Source: Chara braunii (lineage: Eukaryota > Streptophyta > Charophyceae > Charales > Characeae). From it: a DNA stretch of 26,000 bases. Both the position numbers and the translations under genes were made by a program. The stretch is from NCBI GenBank assembly GCA_003427395.1, contig BFEA01000448.1, forward strand, positions 896,858 through 922,857, given 5' to 3'. This document shows, one piece after another, positions 8,249-18,609 of this stretch. Below the pieces are notes generated by a model. That model saw nothing but the letters and a program-made list of their open reading frames with translations, searched no databases and was not told the origin of the DNA. Numbering within the stretch: position 1 is the stretch's first letter; each line of letters opens with the position of its first letter.

Positions 8249-9133
8249 CTAGTTCCTATTACTGCCTTGCGCCTCGTCTCGCCTAGTTCCTTGTCCACTT
8301 CGTTCCTCGGCAGGCTTCCTAACCCTCATGTCGTAAGTCTCGATCTCTCTTTTCATCCTTAAAATTTTGTGAAACTCAGCCTCATTGAAAAAATCCAATG
8401 GTGTGGCTTCCACCCCTGCCCTTGTGAGTGTCGGAGTCTTGATAATCCATTTGTGTCTGATTACATTGGTAAAAGGGATCTTTGTCATCCCTCTCATCCC
8501 CGCTGCTGATTTCTATAACTTCTCGCACATCCTCCTCCTCGTCCCCCTCGTCTTCAGTCTGTATGGGGCTATACCCACCAACAAGGTTCTTTGGATCGTC
8601 GGTAAAAGGGATCTTTGTCCCCATCCCATACCCCTCGCAACTGCCGTGATCGCTTCGTCCTTCAAGCGGGCTCTCCCTTTTCTCCTCGTACTACTCACGT
8701 TCGTCACGCATACCTTGTCCCCCCTCGCTTTCTCCATGCCAAGTCTCACGTCGTTCGCCCCAATTGGCCCCTTCCTCGTTAGAGACCCGAGCCTTATCTC
8801 CCATTTCTGTGTTGCTCCTTCTTCCACATTTACCCTTCTCTTTTCGCCCTCACTGTCAGATGATATTTCGATACCTTCTCCCTTGTGGCGGGGTGAGGGT
8901 TTCCTACACAAACATTTTCTTCCATCCCTGCCTACCACTGGCCCGCCCATGAGCCCAATGTACAATTTTCTCTTCGCTGTCCTCCTCCCTTGGCTTGGTC
9001 CAGCTTCTTCCCCTCCGGTAGGCCTGTTGATTGCCCCGTTGTCGTTCTCGTTGCCGAATTTCATTTTTGTCTTTTCTCGTTTTACTCCTAAGCCCTGTAT
9101 AACAAAACAACACCCACAATGTCCCTCATACAC
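8249..9133 (-). pseudogene. Possible accessory reading frame downstream of pol, broken
   Basis: Three overlapping minus-strand frames follow one another (9133-8513, 8624-8382, 8497-8249) and appear to be one coding region broken by two frame changes. I recognise no family. The first part is rich in Lys, Arg and Gly. An acidic Ser stretch IEISSDSEGE (residues 88-97) recurs in the second frame as IEISSGDERDD. Such hydrophobic-plus-acidic stretches resemble SUMO-interacting motifs, but this is weak. The phrase TKIPFT also occurs twice, encoded by an exact 19-base direct repeat (8468-8486 and 8601-8619) lying 133 bases apart, which is itself a frame change. The C-terminal piece ends in a charged segment. 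It has the same orientation as pol, about 300 bases past the pol stop. It may be a retroelement accessory frame or a separate gene fragment. Confidence 0.4.
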
Positions 9134-9434
9134 TTACGCCTCCCCCCTCCCCTTAGGCCGGTAGACATTCCCAAAATGCACCCAGTATCCCTCGCATCAC
9201 GCCCTTTTTATACATGCGAATGCATCGTTCGTGATGACACCATATTTTTCCCGTCAAAAACTATGGTACGATGCCCCAAACATCCCTTCCCGTTGCAACA
9301 CAAGCCAGATATTGCAACCCCCAAGTCATCCTACCTTTCAACCTCAGTCAGTCCAAGCCACAACACCAATCCCAAAAGAATGATAGCCCCATGAACATGG
9401 TCAGAGACAAACCATAGTGTGGGCAAGGCTGTGG

Positions 9435-9992
9435 TTAGTCTTTAGCTTGTGGCTCTTCTGTTTCCTTATCTTCGGCCTCCAGAAGCCACTGTTCCACTGG
9501 GTCCCGACTTAGAAACCTGACCAGTCGTTGCCTTGGAAGGGCCCTTTCAATCCAGTTCCATCCAAATTTTTCAGTTTGAAGGTGTTCAGTCCCACCTGCT
9601 TGGCGACCCGGTAGGGGCCTTTAAACCTCCTTCCCAACTGTCCCGACCAAGTACTTTCTAGTGTTGAGTTCCTTAGCAGTACCATCTCCCCCACCTTAAG
9701 TGGCTCCTTTCTAACATTCTTAATCTGGTCCCACCTGGCTTTGTCCCTCATTCTGCTGTCCAGCACCCGGCTGGCGATGTCTCCCACGACCTCCTCATTC
9801 TTCTGTTGACATGTTGCCTCGATGAACTCTTAAGTGGTCATTTGCGGATCATCATCTAACCTATTCCAGGTAGGTACCAAGGCTTCCACAGGAAAGTCGA
9901 TCTCTTCCGTACCAAAGCTCTGTCGGATTACATCCTGTTGTCCTTTTAGGAGTCATATTCTCTGCAAAGACAGCCTCCTTAAGATACCTAGG
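9435..9992 (-). pseudogene. pol: Integrase C-terminal region (GPY/F-type domain) and pol end
   Basis: This continues the integrase core after an in-frame TGA (9993-9995) that interrupts N-stop-PRYLKEAVFAENMTPKRTTG. That stretch and the following TELWYG are typical of the integrase region after the catalytic Glu. A frameshift lies near 9905 and an in-frame TAA at 9830-9832. From 9787 the frame carries KVGEMVLLRNS, then a GRRFKGPYRVAKQVGLNTFKL stretch, the GPY/F module that helps target and multimerise integrase. A further frameshift near 9540 leads to an SRDPVEQWLLEAEDKE tail ending at TAA 9435-9437. No chromodomain is seen. Confidence 0.8.
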
Positions 9993-11127
9993 TCAGTTTC
10001 CCATGTGGTCTGCTGCGAGCTTTGCAATCGTGTTCTTCAAGGTTCGGTGCTCCCTTTCCACCGGTGCATTGGCCTCAGGGTGATACGGCTCGATGAGTTT
10101 GATCGGTACGCAGAGTTTCTTAAGCATCCCCAATACTTCTTGGTTCTCAAATTCCGTCTCATTGTCTGCTATAAACCTCCTAACGAACGGGTGCCTTAAG
10201 TAGAAGTCTTCTATCCAGTCCGCCACACTCCTCCCTGTCTTTTTCTTGAGGGCGACTGCCTCCACTCACCCACTCAAGTTGTCTCGCGCATCCAGGATAT
10301 ACCTGTACCCATCCGTTGATACAGGCATGACCGCGAGGTCGAGGTGCACCTGATGTCCCGGCACTAGCACCCGCGTTGGTCGAAGCCGCTCCAAGACTCG
10401 TACCGAGCTTCGTTCTTGGCAAATGAGGCAAGTCTGGCAGTATATGGCGACCATGCCTATCATGCCTGGCCAATAATAGAGCGGCGTTATCTTTGCAAGT
10501 GTTCCTTTGGAAGATCGATGACCTCCTGCTAACCCGTCGTGCATTGCATGGATAACGCCTACTTGCCTAGATCTTCCGCACACAACCCTTCTGGGCATAG
10601 CACCTTCCTCCCTTCGGAACAAATGCCCGCCCCTTGGGACATACCTTTCGGCTTTTTCTCTTACCTTAATACTGACTTCTGTAGGTTGTTTGTTTCCTAC
10701 CAACAACAACCCGATCTCCCGAAAGAGCCCTTCGTATGATTGGACATAGAAAAACTCGTCTCCTTCCTTGTCCCCATCCTTTCCTTCCTGGATCCGATTT
10801 ATCACCCATCGCAACTCTTTCTTTTCCCAACTTTCCACTAAGCTCATCAATGCTTCCCGGCCCCCTTCGACCGCCATTGCTATCAATTCCTCTTTCGGTC
10901 CTACTATCGCTCCCCATGAGTCATTTTCTTCTTTGCGTCCTCGAGTGGTAACCGGTCCTTCTCTAAGTTCTGCTACTACGGCAGGTGCCCCTTTCTCTAA
11001 AGTCTGGATCAGTAGTTCTCCCGATGTGCATTCTCCGCTCATCATCTCGTTGTCCACCGTAAAAGTTTCTCCTTCGTATTCGAGGAAGGCGTCTATGGGC
11101 TTGCATCCTCCATCCCTTCGGGAGTGA
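9993..11127 (-). pseudogene. pol: Integrase (zinc-binding and DDE catalytic core)
   Basis: Integrase inserts the element's cDNA into host DNA. The first ~170 codons of this stretch are a less conserved linker after RNase H. An HHCC zinc domain follows: His residues in VIHAMHDGLAGGHRS and the Cys pair in CQTCLIC. The catalytic core shows the first Asp in HLDLAVMP, the second in FIADNETEF and the Glu in APVEREHRTLK, with 35 residues between the second Asp and the Glu, the canonical D-35-E spacing. An in-frame TGA at 10266-10268 splits the core after NLSG, where related integrases usually have a tryptophan (from memory). The frame is shifted relative to RNase H, with the junction near 11095-11127. 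The catalytic residues survive but the protein cannot be made in one piece. Confidence 0.9.
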
Positions 11128-12718
11128 TGCAAACCCGACTCACCCCATCTACCTTGTTGCGGATTCCAGCAATCCGTTCGATCTTGTAATCGAACTGCCA
11201 GATGAATCCTACCCATCTCCCTACCGTCGGATCTATAGGCCTGTAATTCTTTAGGGCCCCTGCTACATTCGTCGGGTCGATCCTTAAGATGAACCGCCTC
11301 CCAAATAGGTAGGCTTGGAAGGTCTTAAGGAAATGCAGGATGGCTACGACTTCCTTCTTGACTTGCGAGTACCACCGTTCTGCGGAGTTCAGGGTTCTAC
11401 TTTCGAACCTAATCGGCCTCTTTTTCCCTCCCTCATCCCTTTGGATCAACACACTTCCTACGACCAAAGGTCCTCCATCCGTTTTTAGGATGAAGGGTCG
11501 TCCCACTTCATCATTAAAACAAGGCGCGGACAGAGTGACTGTCTCAGATGTCAATATGTCCTTGAGTCTTTGAACAACTCCTTCCCGCTCCTTCATCCAA
11601 TCCATGGTTCCTTCTTCCCTGATCATAGCCCGGATAGGCTCAACGATCTTGGCAAAGTTTTTAATAAAGATCCTCCAAAAGCCGACCACGCCTGGGAATG
11701 CCCTTACCTCCGTCGTCGTGCGCACTGGCGTCGGCCACTGTGATATCTTGTCGGTCTTTGCCGGATCTGGCTTCCTGCCGTAAGCACCGCAATGAAATCC
11801 TAGTATAGTCAACTCCGGTACTGCTAGGATACTCTTTGGTCCACTAACCGTAATGTTGTATACTAGGAACCGGCGGAGTAAGTCCTTGATGTCCTGTAGG
11901 TGGTCCCACACAAAACGTCGGATCCCTGGCTGGACTTTCGTCTCGTCCTTTTCCTGCGCGTCTTTGATCGGATTGTCATCAATGTAAGGCTCACATTTTT
12001 CTGGGAACATGTCCCCGGCCATGGCGAGCATCTTGCGTTGCGCTTCGGCCACCGCATTTGTGAATCTCATAGGTGTCACCGACATCTGTAGATGGTCTAC
12101 GGGGGTGTGCATAGCGGTGTATGGCCTGTCGCGAGCATCCAATGGAAGCTGGTCGTACCTTGAGTACAAATCTATCAGGGAGTAAATGCTCCGACCGGCA
12201 TGCGATTCTCCTAGTAAGTCAGCCTAAGGTAGCGAGCCAGCATCTCGGATGGTTACCACATTCAACTTCTGCAGGTCCTGAATCCACCTTAGTGTCTTGT
12301 TAGGCTTCCAAAAGACGAACCACCGATTTGCGTATGGCGATGTCGTAGGCTCCGCAACGAAGGAGTCCATCTTCGCTCGGAGGAGGTCAGTTACCTCTCC
12401 CACTATCCCAAATTCATAGGATGGCCCCTTGTTATTCTAACACTTATGTTCTACCGTGTGGATTCTGACCGGAGGGATTAACTTCGCATCCAGTCGTCCC
12501 TTCTGGTGATCACTAAAGGCAAACATCAGATGAAATTCCTGGCAGGTCCTTTTGATCAGGCGGTTTTCTTCTTCCGTTAAGAACCCGTTTATCCCTATCT
12601 TCATTATGTCCGCTACCTCATCTGGTATCCGATGTCCCTCCGTCGCCCTTCTTTCTCGGATCACTCGAATGACCTCTTCCTCCTTCTCCATAACCTCTTC
12701 CTTTGATATCTCTAGCAC
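11093..12718 (-). pseudogene. pol: Reverse transcriptase and RNase H
   Basis: This enzyme copies element RNA into DNA and removes the RNA strand. One frame runs from 12718 to 11093 with two TAG stops, at 12437-12439 and 12224-12226. Visible RT motifs are RWIQDLQKLN, the Asp-containing SLIDLYSRYDQLPL, the PMRFTNAVAEAQ block, and the catalytic PYIDD at 11986-11975, where Ile replaces the usual Val or Leu. The connection region has EVRAFPGVVGFWRIFIKNFA. RNase H is marked by FILKTDGG (first Asp), YSQVKKEVVAIL (Glu) and LRIDPTNVAGAL (Asp). The stop at 12224 follows SLP, where related elements have Gln. Active-site residues are intact despite the nonsense codons, so decay seems moderate in age. Confidence 0.92.
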
Positions 12719-13318
12719 GATCGAGACCGGTTTTGCTTTCTTCCCTACCGGCTTGTACTTTCGAATACTTCCTTCCGGGATCTTTCTCCTAAAAAATGAA
12801 CAGCCCGAATTGCCCCCGTCGCCTCTATGACTCGTGGTTGAATGCTAACTAATTTCCCATTCAGACATTATCCCTTTTGCACCTCTCTTTCGAACTTGGT
12901 CAAGGCTACCGAATCCACCCCTACCTTGTCGTATCTGAGGGCCTTGATGAGTTGCAATAAATCGGGGATCTCGAGTGCAATTTCCGGCATGTCTACGCGC
13001 ACTTCTCTCCGTTTGGGCAGGCTAGCACCAAGTTCGACCTCTGACTCCTTTTCTACTACCATAACACCTAGGACTTCGTCCTCCTGCCTCTTCTTCTTCT
13101 GGGGCAGGCCCATCTTGATCCACTCCTTCTTGTTGAACGCCTCCTCAATCATGATTTCTACCCTTTCTCTCATACCCTCCATCTGTGCGAAAGCCCTTTT
13201 TCACGTGCTATCCTCGAATGACAGCGACCATGTTGCCAATTTCCCCCTCGGGGGGTCTCCTCCCGTTCCAAGGAGTCGGAGGAGCTCTCCCCGGCCGGTC
13301 ACAGGGTCCTCTATGTCT
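12719..13318 (-). pseudogene. pol: Pol segment between protease and reverse transcriptase
   Basis: Reading out of the N gap, the pol frame gives a short segment ending DST, an in-frame TGA, then KRAFAQMEGMRERVEIMIEE and a Lys/Glu-rich linker to a TAA at about 12868-12870. A frameshift near 12795, at a run of Ts, rejoins the frame that continues as RKIPEGSIRKYKPVGKK into the RT region. The segment is highly charged and poorly conserved in such elements. I assign it to pol by position and frame. The open frame that runs through the N gap at 13208-15388 is not the pol frame on the left side of the gap. Confidence 0.65.
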
Positions 13319-13968
13319 NNNNNNNNNNNNNNNNNNNNNNNNNNNNNNNNNNNNNNNNNNNNNNNNNNNNNNNNNNNNNNNNNNNNNNNNNNNNNNNNNN
13401 NNNNNNNNNNNNNNNNNNNNNNNNNNNNNNNNNNNNNNNNNNNNNNNNNNNNNNNNNNNNNNNNNNNNNNNNNNNNNNNNNNNNNNNNNNNNNNNNNNNN
13501 NNNNNNNNNNNNNNNNNNNNNNNNNNNNNNNNNNNNNNNNNNNNNNNNNNNNNNNNNNNNNNNNNNNNNNNNNNNNNNNNNNNNNNNNNNNNNNNNNNNN
13601 NNNNNNNNNNNNNNNNNNNNNNNNNNNNNNNNNNNNNNNNNNNNNNNNNNNNNNNNNNNNNNNNNNNNNNNNNNNNNNNNNNNNNNNNNNNNNNNNNNNN
13701 NNNNNNNNNNNNNNNNNNNNNNNNNNNNNNNNNNNNNNNNNNNNNNNNNNNNNNNNNNNNNNNNNNNNNNNNNNNNNNNNNNNNNNNNNNNNNNNNNNNN
13801 NNNNNNNNNNNNNNNNNNNNNNNNNNNNNNNNNNNNNNNNNNNNNNNNNNNNNNNNNNNNNNNNNNNNNNNNNNNNNNNNNNNNNNNNNNNNNNNNNNNN
13901 NNNNNNNNNNNNNNNNNNNNNNNNNNNNNNNNNNNNNNNNNNNNNNNNNNNNNNNNNNNNNNNNNNNN
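13319..13968. other. Assembly gap of 650 Ns
   Basis: A run of exactly 650 unknown bases lies between gag and pol. The retropepsin protease with its Asp-Ser/Thr-Gly motif is expected here, because gag ends on one side and the pre-RT segment begins on the other, and no protease motif is visible elsewhere. The true length may differ from the N count. Confidence 0.95.
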
Positions 13969-16164
13969 GAACTTCCTCCTCCCTCTCCCCTTCTGGTAAT
14001 TCGGGGTTGTCGCCTATTTCTACTCGCCGCCGGGTCAACAGTTGTCTAAGCCCTTTGAGCAACCTAGGGCTAGCCTGCAGCATAGTCTGAAAAGACATTG
14101 ACACCATGGTTCCTAGTAACTTGCTAATAGTGTCATCGATTTCTGGCAAGGATAAGATCGGGATTTGGTACCTAAACTTCTTCTTGGCAGCGGTAACTTT
14201 GTCGGCAGACTCCTCTTCCCTAGGTTTCCCATAAACCTTTTCCGGTTCCTCGGCCTCAGGCTCTGCCTGGGGTTCCGAACTTCCAACACCCTCCTCCATC
14301 ACGGTGTCACGGTTAATCCTTCTCCCAGCCGTCCCTAGCTGAGTAGTCGCGTTCACCCTATCATGTCCGTCGTTTTCCAAAATAAAATTGACATGCGGCC
14401 CGTGCCCCTGGCGTTGATCCCAGATGATCTCGCCCACCGGTTCGGCTTCTACGACTGTTATTTCTAGCCCGTTGAGCATGATAATGGTTCGCCGCATCCC
14501 TCCTGGCGAGTTGCAGTTCACCCGTTCCCGTTGTGGTCCAAATATCTCCCCCTTTAATAACCGGGTACACCTTCTTTTCAGAATATCATGGTTGAGCTTT
14601 GGGCACGCGCGCACATAATGTCCTATCACGGTACAATACTTGCATTGCTCGTTAGCGGGGTCTCTCCGTCCAAACCCACGATTGGCCACTACTGACGGAA
14701 CTACTGCTTCCTGGGGCGGGAGGGGGGGACGGGATACTTGCGCCTGCATAACTAGTAGCGCGCTCTCCATCCTTTCAATCTTGTTATCGACTCCGTGCAC
14801 CCGTTCGTGTAAGCTTTCAATCCTCTTTTTCACCTTGTCGCCCGTCCTACTGGTCAAGTCTATAATCTCCCCTTCCTTAAGCAAGGCCAATGTCTTGGTC
14901 ACTACCGTCTTTTCGGCCAGATCCATTACCCTACTGAAATCAACGTCCCTGGTGTTTAGAAATTTGCTCGTATGTTGGTAAGCCGACAGGACCGTGCCCT
15001 TGTCGAACTCGGAGTACTGTCTGAGGAAATACTTACTCATTATTCGATCCGTAACCCCGGGGTTTCTTAGTGGTACCAAGGTAAACTCCCGTAGGAAGTT
15101 ATTGTACGTTGGGAAGTTATTTCTCTGGACTGCCGCTAAATTGGCCTCCGTTGCCATCTTTTCTGCTGCCAGATACTTTCTCATCATCACATCCCGGGTT
15201 TCTTTCCAAGACCGGTTTGCGGCTATGATGGCCATTATGTCCCATCCTAGGCTCAAAGACACATGTTGTTCCAGGTGGTCCATCTTCTCCTCTTCGGTCC
15301 ATTTCAACAGCACAGCCAGGTTCTCGTAATCTATAAGGAATTGCGTGATGTTCGCCCCATCAAACGTCAACTTTTTCTTAGCATCCACGAGGTAGCCTTA
15401 ATTTTTGTTTAGTGCTCGCGCAAGGGACGACACTATCTTCTTAAGGCAGCCCTCGGAGCTGCTGGCCTCGCCTGTCACACTGTTATCTGAACCTTCCTTG
15501 TCGGCCTTCTGTTCCTCCCTGGTTTTCGTAGTTCCTTCTGGGTCAAACCATCCCAACACTCTTTCCCTACGGCTCTAGAGTCCTTCGCACCCTCGCGTCA
15601 CTGCTGGCGTGGTCGGCAGACGGCTAGCCCTACTATCTATGGTTGGCAGGGTCGTAGCCTTTTCCACGTCCATCCACGGAGAGTTCTCCCCTTCTCTCCT
15701 TCTTTTGGTCGACGTTCCTCCACGGTCACTACCTTTATCCTCTTGTCCAGTCCCTGCTCGGCCGGTTCTCCGTTCGTTCCGGGGTTCCTCCTGCAGAGAG
15801 CCTTCTTCGTTCCCAGTCATCATTTCCTCAATCAATCTCGCCTTGTATTCCGCGGTCCTTTTGTCTATCTCGGGTAGTTTGCGCCTCGTATCCGTGACTC
15901 TTACTTTCTTAGACACGGCTCCTTCCGAGTTCCCGGGGCTTGTCCTATCCTTATTCCTGCCTTCCTTGGTCCCCTTAGTCCCCTGCCTGCTTCCCCCAGC
16001 TTTCCCCGAGCTTTCCCCTGTGGAGATCTCCTTCCGGTTCTCTTCGGTACCATCCGGATTTATCGATCTCTGTCCTTCTGCCCCCCTTCGCTTTGTGAGG
16101 CACTGCCTCCTAAGCCCGGTTCTCCTTCACTCTTATGATTATCTGTCTCCTCCTCCGTTGCCAT
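13969..16164 (-). pseudogene. gag: Gag polyprotein with CCHC zinc knuckle
   Basis: Gag forms the retroelement's RNA-packaging particle. The likely start is the ATG at 16164 (MATEEETDNHKSEGEPG). A frameshift at the six-C run 16081-16086 joins a charged Ser/Gly/Arg-rich N-terminal region to the main frame. Two stops follow, TAG at 15575-15577 and TAA at 15398-15400. Past the second stop the capsid-like part begins (DAKKKLTFDGANITQFL...). A helical, coiled-coil-like stretch precedes a CCHC knuckle, CKYCTVIGHYVRAC, of CX2CX4HX4C spacing at 14644-14603. This is the nucleocapsid RNA-binding motif. After it come an acidic Glu/Pro segment and a helical piece ending at the N gap. An upstream in-frame Met at 16272 is possible. 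The frame shifts at a homopolymer might be sequencing errors, but the stops argue for real decay. Confidence 0.88.
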
Positions 16165-16626
16165 TTTGCATAGTTCTGCATAAGCCATTCCCAGGACACA
16201 CACAATGCGAGGTATTTTAGGTTTCCTAGGCTCCCAGCCCTGTTGGCTTATATGTATAGCCTCCTTTCCCACCCTCGTTTGCTGATTGCCCTTCCTTAAG
16301 GAGGTGCCACGACTGGCCCTGCCGCTCAGCCAAGCTATGAGCGTGACTTGGCTTCCTTTATCACAAGCCTGTTTGTAGTGCCCTTGTCCCGTCGGGCCGA
16401 TGCAAGGGATTCCGGGTTAGGCATTCTACTAGGGAAAGTCTTTCCAAGCAATATTTCCTATTTTTGACCTTCAGGGTTGTGGTCAATCATTGGGAGTCTA
16501 CCCCCTTCTTTGTTTTCCTAATGGGTTTTAGCCATCCGGGTCCGAGGCCCCTTTCTTATTCCCATCGGCGGATTTCCGTACGCAGCGAACTATACTAGAC
16601 CTGCCCTATTGGCCTGCCTGCGGATC
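16165..16626. other. Spacer between gag and the tandem gene cluster
   Basis: In a complete gypsy element the untranslated leader, primer-binding site and 5' LTR (minus orientation) would lie here. I found no clear tRNA-3'-end-like match and no direct-repeat partner left of pol. No gene is recognised, apart from a possible N-terminal extension of gag to 16272. Confidence 0.4.
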
Positions 16627-17397
16627 CTAGTCCCGCTCGCGCCCTCGTGGTTCTTCCGGTTCGGTCGACTCCTCGAATAGCTCAGCCTCCCCTGCCAAAT
16701 AGCTCTCTCCTATCTCGATTTCCCTTTGGATTATGCGTTCGTGACCTGTCTGGTCTAGCCAGGGCGCACAAAATATCAGGATATGGATGACCTCCTGTAA
16801 CTCGTGGGCCCTGTTTCCCCAGAACGGCCCATGCCTCACGGCGACATCATAGAACATCCCGATGGTTAGAGAGGGAAAGTGGCCTGCCCACATTATTGCC
16901 GAGTTTGCCAGCTCTCGCGCCCTTGCGAGGTTCCCGAAGACGAGATCTATCATAAAACGGGGGACCCGACACCTCAGCGGCGTAATTGGTGCTCTAAATT
17001 CACGCCATCCCCCCATTTCCACCCGGGTAAGTAAGCCCACGTTCCTTCTACCCCTGACTAATGGTCCTATCCGGGTCAACGTCTGGGCGTCCCTTTGAAA
17101 AACTGGCGCCAGGTCATGACCTTGTACTCTCTCTACCCCCAACTAGTGCCAGCCGATCTCAGGCAGATACATGGTCCCGGTAACTTCCAGATTGGAAAAC
17201 AGATCGTCCCCGGGTCCCCGGTTGAGTCTCATCCCTGTCCACCGACATTCTACCAACATGAAGGCGGCGTCCCTCCCCAAAGTCACAGTCTGATATTCTA
17301 TATCGAACCCCCGATAAGTTGAACTCGACGGGACGGATACTTCCCTGCTCCCACCGTTATTCCACGGCGGTCCGAGGTACCGGGGTTGGCGCGCCAT
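16627..17397 (-). pseudogene. Tandem unknown-family gene, copy 4
   Basis: Copy 4 is 257 codons from MARQPRYLGPP to a stop at 16627, in one frame broken only by TAG at 17143-17145. I do not recognise the family. An N-terminal part has YQTVTLGRDAAFMLVECRW (W at codon 53), the counterpart of YQTVMLDEKDAFLWIETVW in copy 1. The middle has RVEMGGWREF followed by LRCRVPRFMIDLVFGNLARARELA, a probable helix shared by all copies. The C-terminal part has RHGPFWGNRAHEL...IIQREIEIGESYLAGEAELF and ends in an acidic, Arg-rich tail. There is no signal peptide or membrane segment. It is the member nearest gag, 462 bases upstream of the gag start and on the same strand. Only one nonsense codon separates it from an intact frame. 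Confidence 0.75.
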
Positions 17398-17568
17398 TCA
17401 CATACGGGCCTGAAGTTCCATATGCTCACGTCTTGCTGCCTTGGTTACGTTGGTGATTTCCTGCATGATCCACATAGAAAGTGTTACAACCAATCCTTAG
17501 AAACCGTCTACCTACTGCCCCCTTGCCCTTCGTGTTTTCATTCCTCTTTTCGAGTCCCAACTATCCCT

Positions 17569-18348
17569 CTATACCCCCGGGAGCAGTAGTCTCCTCTGGG
17601 TGTACAGCCGGTAGAGATCATCTATGTAGGTCGCGCCCCGACCTACCTCTCGCCGGATGACCCCCCACATGGTCTCATCACTTATTTGGGGGATTCCTGG
17701 CCTAGTATTTACCGTTGCTCGTAGAATGCAAAGCACCTCGCGCCCCTGTTCGTCCCCGAAAGGCCCCATTTCTAGAAAGACCCGGTAGTATTCTCGATAC
17801 ATTAATGCTTCGCCGAAATTTAGCCTCGTTACGGCAGTCACCGCCTGCTTCACTCGTTTTATGCCCCCCATTAGTCTTAGAAGGAAGGGCGATAGACTCA
17901 TTCGTACGTTCTCACTTGGTAGCTCAAAGACCCCTGCCGCAGCGACTTTTACCCCTGCCATTACGTCATCTCGTCCCGGGTCTGCAAACTCAAACCCCTC
18001 CCGCTAGGTTATTTGCCATGCCCCCTCGAACATTCGCACGGGGTCATCCCCGGAAGCCAAAGCAATCCCAAAGGTCCGCCATCCCTCTTCCAACAGGTGT
18101 AAGGATCCCGTCGCATGTACATGCCCCGGGCGATTCAAGTCTACTCCCCCGAACTCTCCTCTCGCACGCCATTCCAGCTCCCCTACTAGGTATACCGTAT
18201 TTTCCACCAACTCTACCCCCACCCATTCCATCACCGGATTGCCTACCGTACTTCTTGCTGGCAGGCTTATTTCGACCCTGCCTTCAAATATTCTTGGTGG
18301 CAGGATCCCATGTGGTCTATCCTCCTAGAACGTCATTCGTCGGGCCAT
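17569..18348 (-). pseudogene. Tandem unknown-family gene, copy 3
   Basis: Copy 3 is 260 codons from MARRMTF to the stop at 17569, one frame with TAG at 18325-18327 (codon 8) and TAG at 18004-18006. The start is chosen because three of the four copies begin Met-Ala-Arg. The equivalents of the conserved tryptophans are W60 (GELEWRAR) and W90 (LLEEGWRTFGIALA). The helix block is VRMSLSPFLLRLMGGIKRVKQAV. The C-terminal block is FLEMGPFGDEQGREVLCIL...WGVIRREVGRGATYIDDLYRLY. The function is unknown. It lies 171 bases upstream of copy 4 and 261 bases downstream of copy 2. Confidence 0.75.
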
Positions 18349-18609
18349 TTCGCAATGTCTCTTTTCCCGCTTTCTTAGTCTACTTGCTGCACCCACCGAG
18401 ATTCCACGCCTTTCGTGTTTTAGTCCTTCAACCCCCCCTACTTATCTTACACTGGTTCTTGCCGCTATCCCGTTTTCATGTCTGCCTTTATTTTGGCCTC
18501 CTCGCGTCCCTTACTGACTAATGTACATACCCCTTTCTTATGTTACATCCTAAATCACATGCATCCTCCATACTCCGTCCTTCTCGTGGCGCTCGAACTT
18601 TGAACCCTT

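Larger units (their letters stand above)
9435..16164 (-). mobile_element. Decayed Ty3/gypsy LTR retrotransposon, internal region
   Basis: The minus strand carries, in order, gag with a CCHC zinc knuckle, a gap where protease is expected, reverse transcriptase, RNase H and integrase. This RT-RNaseH-IN order defines the Ty3/gypsy superfamily, as opposed to Ty1/copia, where integrase precedes RT. The internal region as seen is about 6.7 kb including 650 Ns. At least seven in-frame stops and several frameshifts inactivate it. I could not find LTRs, a TGG-type primer-binding site or a polypurine tract, so the outer limits are unknown and the coordinates mark only coding remnants. Sequence style resembles gypsy families of charophyte algae (from memory). 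Confidence 0.9.

Noticed and set aside
8385-9164. 259-codon plus-strand frame rich in Pro, Leu and Ser
   Set aside because: It is antisense to the possible accessory frame and its composition is typical of a shadow frame of Gly/Arg/Glu-rich coding.
12842-14090. Plus-strand frames of 300-385 codons across the N gap
   Set aside because: Most of their length is unknown bases, and they lie antisense to clear gag and pol.
13208-15388. A single 726-codon minus-strand gag frame spanning the gap
   Set aside because: The gag side is real, but left of the gap a different frame continues into pol, so the join is an artefact of Ns lacking stops.
17715-18521. 268-codon plus-strand frame
   Set aside because: It is antisense to copy 3 of the tandem family, whose homology to the other copies fixes the coding strand.
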